49,661 nucleotides of DNA, from the NCBI GenBank assembly GCA_030149295.1, contig JASBRV010000031.1:1-49661 (forward strand), given 5' to 3'. This DNA is from Bacteriovoracales bacterium (GTDB lineage Bacteria; Bdellovibrionota; Bacteriovoracia; Bacteriovoracales; Bacteriovoracaceae). The translations under genes were made by a program, and so were the position numbers. Below are positions 47,476-49,661 of this stretch, one piece after another. Each line of letters begins with the position of its first letter. Positions within the stretch are counted from its first letter, which is position 1. Under the pieces are notes generated by a model. It was not told the origin of the DNA. It saw only the letters and a list, made by a program, of their open reading frames with translations, and did not search any database.

Positions 47476-49618
47476 CTTCCCCTCCTAAGTCAGTTCCTAA
47501 TCTTTGAAGATAGGCAATTAAGGCAATGATCTCTTTATCAACCATTTTTGGATCAACTCCATCAGCAACGAGTTCTTGCATAATTTTTTCTGCCTGAGCT
47601 TTTGCTGTACGGGTTGAGTTTTCAATCTCAGAATCGCTATAAGGAGCGCCAAGAGCTGCTAGTACACTCATCTTCTTCTCAATGGTGCTGTACTTAATCT
47701 TCTTTTTATATAGCCATGGGTAGTTCGGCATAATCGACCCAGGAGTAACGTCCCTTGGGTTTAACATATGACGATAGTGCCACATGTGATTGTACTTACC
47801 GCCTACTCGATGGATATCGGGACCAATTCTTCTTGAACCCCATTGAAAGGGACGGTCATAAACATATTCACTCGCTTCACTGACGCGACCATAACGAAGT
47901 TGCTCAGCGGCCATAGGACGAACAAGTTGACTATGACATACATAACAGCCTTCACGCACGTAAACATCTCGACCGACTACTTCGAGAGGTGAGTAAGGTC
48001 TAACCTTGGCGTTTTTGACGATGAATTGGTTTGAAACCAAGGAGGGAACAAGTTCTATAATAGTACCTACTAAAATGGCGACAAAGGCTAAAACTGAAAA
48101 CACAAGTGGAAGCCCTTCGAGTTTTCTATGGGAACCTCCGTGCTCATCAAGAGGTGAGGCACTAAGGGGAGCCGCTTTAAAAACATCTTCTTCACTAGCT
48201 TCTTTAGGTGCTGCTTGAATAGTTTTAAATACATTATAAACAAGAAGAATAAAACCAAAGAGGACAAGAGTTCCACCACAGGCTCTTACCCAATACATGG
48301 GAAGAATCTTAACTACGGTTTCAACAAAGTTGGGATAAACAAGTTTTCCAGTCTCATCAATGGCACGCCACATAAGACCTTGGGTGATACCAGCAGTCCA
48401 CATAGACATGATGTAAAGAAGAAGTCCAATGGTTGCTGACCAAAACTGAATATTGGCGAGACGATCAGAGTAAAGTTTTGTTTTCCACAGTTTAGGTACA
48501 AGGAAATAAAGCATGCCTGAAGTAAGCATGTAGTTCCAACCAATCGTACCAGAATGAACGTGTCCTACAATCCAGTCTGTAAAGTGAGCTAAAGAGTTTA
48601 CTGACTTAATAGAAAGTAAGGGACCTTCAAATGTCGACATTCCATAAAAAGTAACAGCGGTCGCGAGAAATTTAAGAACGGGCTCTTTTCTCACACGGTC
48701 CCAAGCTCCTCTAAGAGTAAGAAGACCATTGATCATCCCACCCCAAGAAGGGGCCCAAAGGGCAACTGAGAAGGCCATTCCCAAGGTCTGAACCCACTCT
48801 GGAAGAGTTGAGTAAAGGAGGTGGTGAGGGCCGGCCCAGATATAAACGAAAATCAAAGACCAAAAGTGAATGATTGATAGGCGATAGGAATAAACGGGAC
48901 GATTAATGGCCTTAGGAATGTAGTAATACATGAGACCAAGAAAAGGCGTTGTCAAAAAGAAAGCAACAGCATTGTGCCCATACCACCATTGAACGAGAGC
49001 GTCTTGAACACCAGCAAACACAGAGTAAGATTTCATGAAACCTACTGGAATGGCGAGGTTGTTGACAACGTAAAGTAGGGCAACGGTCACAATCGTTGCA
49101 ATATAAAACCAAATGGCGACATAGATATGTCTTTCACGGCGATTTTTTAGCGTTAAAAAGAAGTTCACACCAAAAGTAACCCAAACGACAGCCACTAAAA
49201 TATCTAACGGCCATTCAAGTTCGGCATATTCTTTGGCAGAAGAAATTCCCAGAGGGAGAGTAATGGCAGCACCAACGATAATAATTTGCCATCCCCAAAA
49301 ATGAATCTTTCCAAGGAGGTCGCTGGCCATCCTCGTTTTGAGAAGTCTTTCTGTTGAATAGTAGACTCCAGCAAAAATAGCATTACCAACAAAAGCGAAA
49401 ATCGCGGCATTGGTATGGAGGGGGCGTAGACGACCAAAAGTAAACCAAGGGAGGTCTAAATTGAGACGCCATTCAGCTAGCTGAAAAGCAATCCAAACAC
49501 CTAAGAAGAGGGCGACAACCCCCCAAATCAAAGTAGCAATGACAAACATCTTCGTCAGCTTGTCATTGTAGGAGAAAGACTCGAGGTCTTTTTCCGGTAC
49601 ATTAGCAACCGTACTCAT
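47453..49618 (-). CDS. ccoNO: fused cbb3 oxidase subunits I and II (CcoN-CcoO)
   Basis: 721 residues. The first part, about 490 residues, is the catalytic CcoN: RPLHTNAAIFAF (haem ligand), WYGHNAVAFFLTTP (CuB His), IWAGPHHLLYSTLP and DWIVGHVHSGTIGWN (haem b and b3 ligands). After a linker (EASEEDVFKAAPLSAS) and a further helix comes CcoO with GCYVCHSQLVRP (haem c) and PGSIMPNYPWLY (Met ligand). Subunits I and II are normally separate genes. It is the terminal oxidase for low-oxygen respiration at the inner membrane. The operon continues with ccoQ, ccoP, ccoG, a TauE/SafE gene and a small peptide. Shine-Dalgarno GGAAGGAATT precedes the ATG. Confidence 0.95.
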   Translation of the reverse strand: MSTVANVPEKDLESFSYNDKLTKMFVIATLIWGVVALFLGVWIAFQLAEWRLNLDLPWFTFGRLRPLHTNAAIFAFVGNAIFAGVYYSTERLLKTRMASDLLGKIHFWGWQIIIVGAAITLPLGISSAKEYAELEWPLDILVAVVWVTFGVNFFLTLKNRRERHIYVAIWFYIATIVTVALLYVVNNLAIPVGFMKSYSVFAGVQDALVQWWYGHNAVAFFLTTPFLGLMYYYIPKAINRPVYSYRLSIIHFWSLIFVYIWAGPHHLLYSTLPEWVQTLGMAFSVALWAPSWGGMINGLLTLRGAWDRVRKEPVLKFLATAVTFYGMSTFEGPLLSIKSVNSLAHFTDWIVGHVHSGTIGWNYMLTSGMLYFLVPKLWKTKLYSDRLANIQFWSATIGLLLYIMSMWTAGITQGLMWRAIDETGKLVYPNFVETVVKILPMYWVRACGGTLVLFGFILLVYNVFKTIQAAPKEASEEDVFKAAPLSASPLDEHGGSHRKLEGLPLVFSVLAFVAILVGTIIELVPSLVSNQFIVKNAKVRPYSPLEVVGRDVYVREGCYVCHSQLVRPMAAEQLRYGRVSEASEYVYDRPFQWGSRRIGPDIHRVGGKYNHMWHYRHMLNPRDVTPGSIMPNYPWLYKKKIKYSTIEKKMSVLAALGAPYSDSEIENSTRTAKAQAEKIMQELVADGVDPKMVDKEIIALIAYLQRLGTDLGGEDEVASTK

Positions 49619-49661
49619 AATTCCTTCCTTTCTGTATGAGATTGATTCTTATTATTTTCAT

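Noticed and set aside
1-49661. CRISPR arrays, transposases or restriction genes
   Set aside because: No regularly spaced repeats, no transposase or recombinase motifs and no defence-island genes were found on either strand.

Overview
The window is about 38-40% GC, densely packed and bacterial. It looks like a low-GC member of the Bdellovibrionota, class Bacteriovoracia (Bacteriovorax/Halobacteriovorax-like). The reasons are inferential: many small exported orphan proteins, a cbb3 oxidase whose subunits I and II are fused, an A-type RNase P RNA, an LpxO-like lipid A enzyme and a complete gram-negative envelope gene set. No 16S rRNA gene or other phylogenetic marker lies here, so the assignment is moderate at best.

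Layout. 1-8.4 kb: the 3' part of nadB, an exported protein, an ankyrin protein with a PBP4-type peptidase, a membrane-less MscS-like ORF with a probable +1 frameshift, and a four-gene operon (SPFH, TPR/zinc ribbon, HugZ-like, DUF3617-like). 8.5-14.7 kb: a pentapeptide-like gene divergent from an HTH regulator, with three identically spaced TTGC-N5-GCAA dyads between them; then a VWA-like exported protein, mutY, an exported EEP-family phosphodiesterase/nuclease, a lipoprotein and an L,D-transpeptidase. 14.7-21.7 kb: an LpxO-like hydroxylase, rnpB on the minus strand, a TolC/RND pair without an adaptor gene, and a coiled-coil zinc-ribbon protein. 21.7-25 kb: overlapping aroC-aroB-aroA. 25-28.2 kb: the ABC transporter plus DUF1854 pair known from cyanophycin loci, here without cyanophycin genes. 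28.4-31.3 kb: a small ORF, an SDR epimerase lacking the catalytic Tyr, a HAD-like exported phosphatase and an outer-membrane protein that appears to start at ATC.

31.3-37.7 kb is an accessory region: a nucleotidyltransferase, a GNAT acetyltransferase, a receiver-domain fragment, short exported proteins, a phage Rha-type regulator and a ClpP-like lipoprotein. Its right end is a CAT-anticodon tRNA gene. Four partial copies of that tRNA's 3' tail lie in the same orientation to its left and divide the island into short modules. This points to repeated insertion at the tRNA 3' end, but no recombinase is present.

37.8-44.5 kb returns to core genes: dapF, a VanZ-like protein, a TlyA-type methyltransferase, a LOG-type hydrolase, a cytochrome c, an HExxH protein, an HPF-like protein and a CISCH-motif protein. 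44.4-49.6 kb is a minus-strand cbb3 oxidase operon: ccoNO fusion, ccoQ, mono-haem ccoP, ccoG, a TauE/SafE-type membrane protein and a 45-residue membrane peptide.

The best leads are the tRNA-tail repeat array with its 63% GC insert, the TTGC-N5-GCAA operator cluster, the ATC-start outer-membrane protein, the Tyr-less SDR and the prfB-like slip site in the MscS-like ORF.
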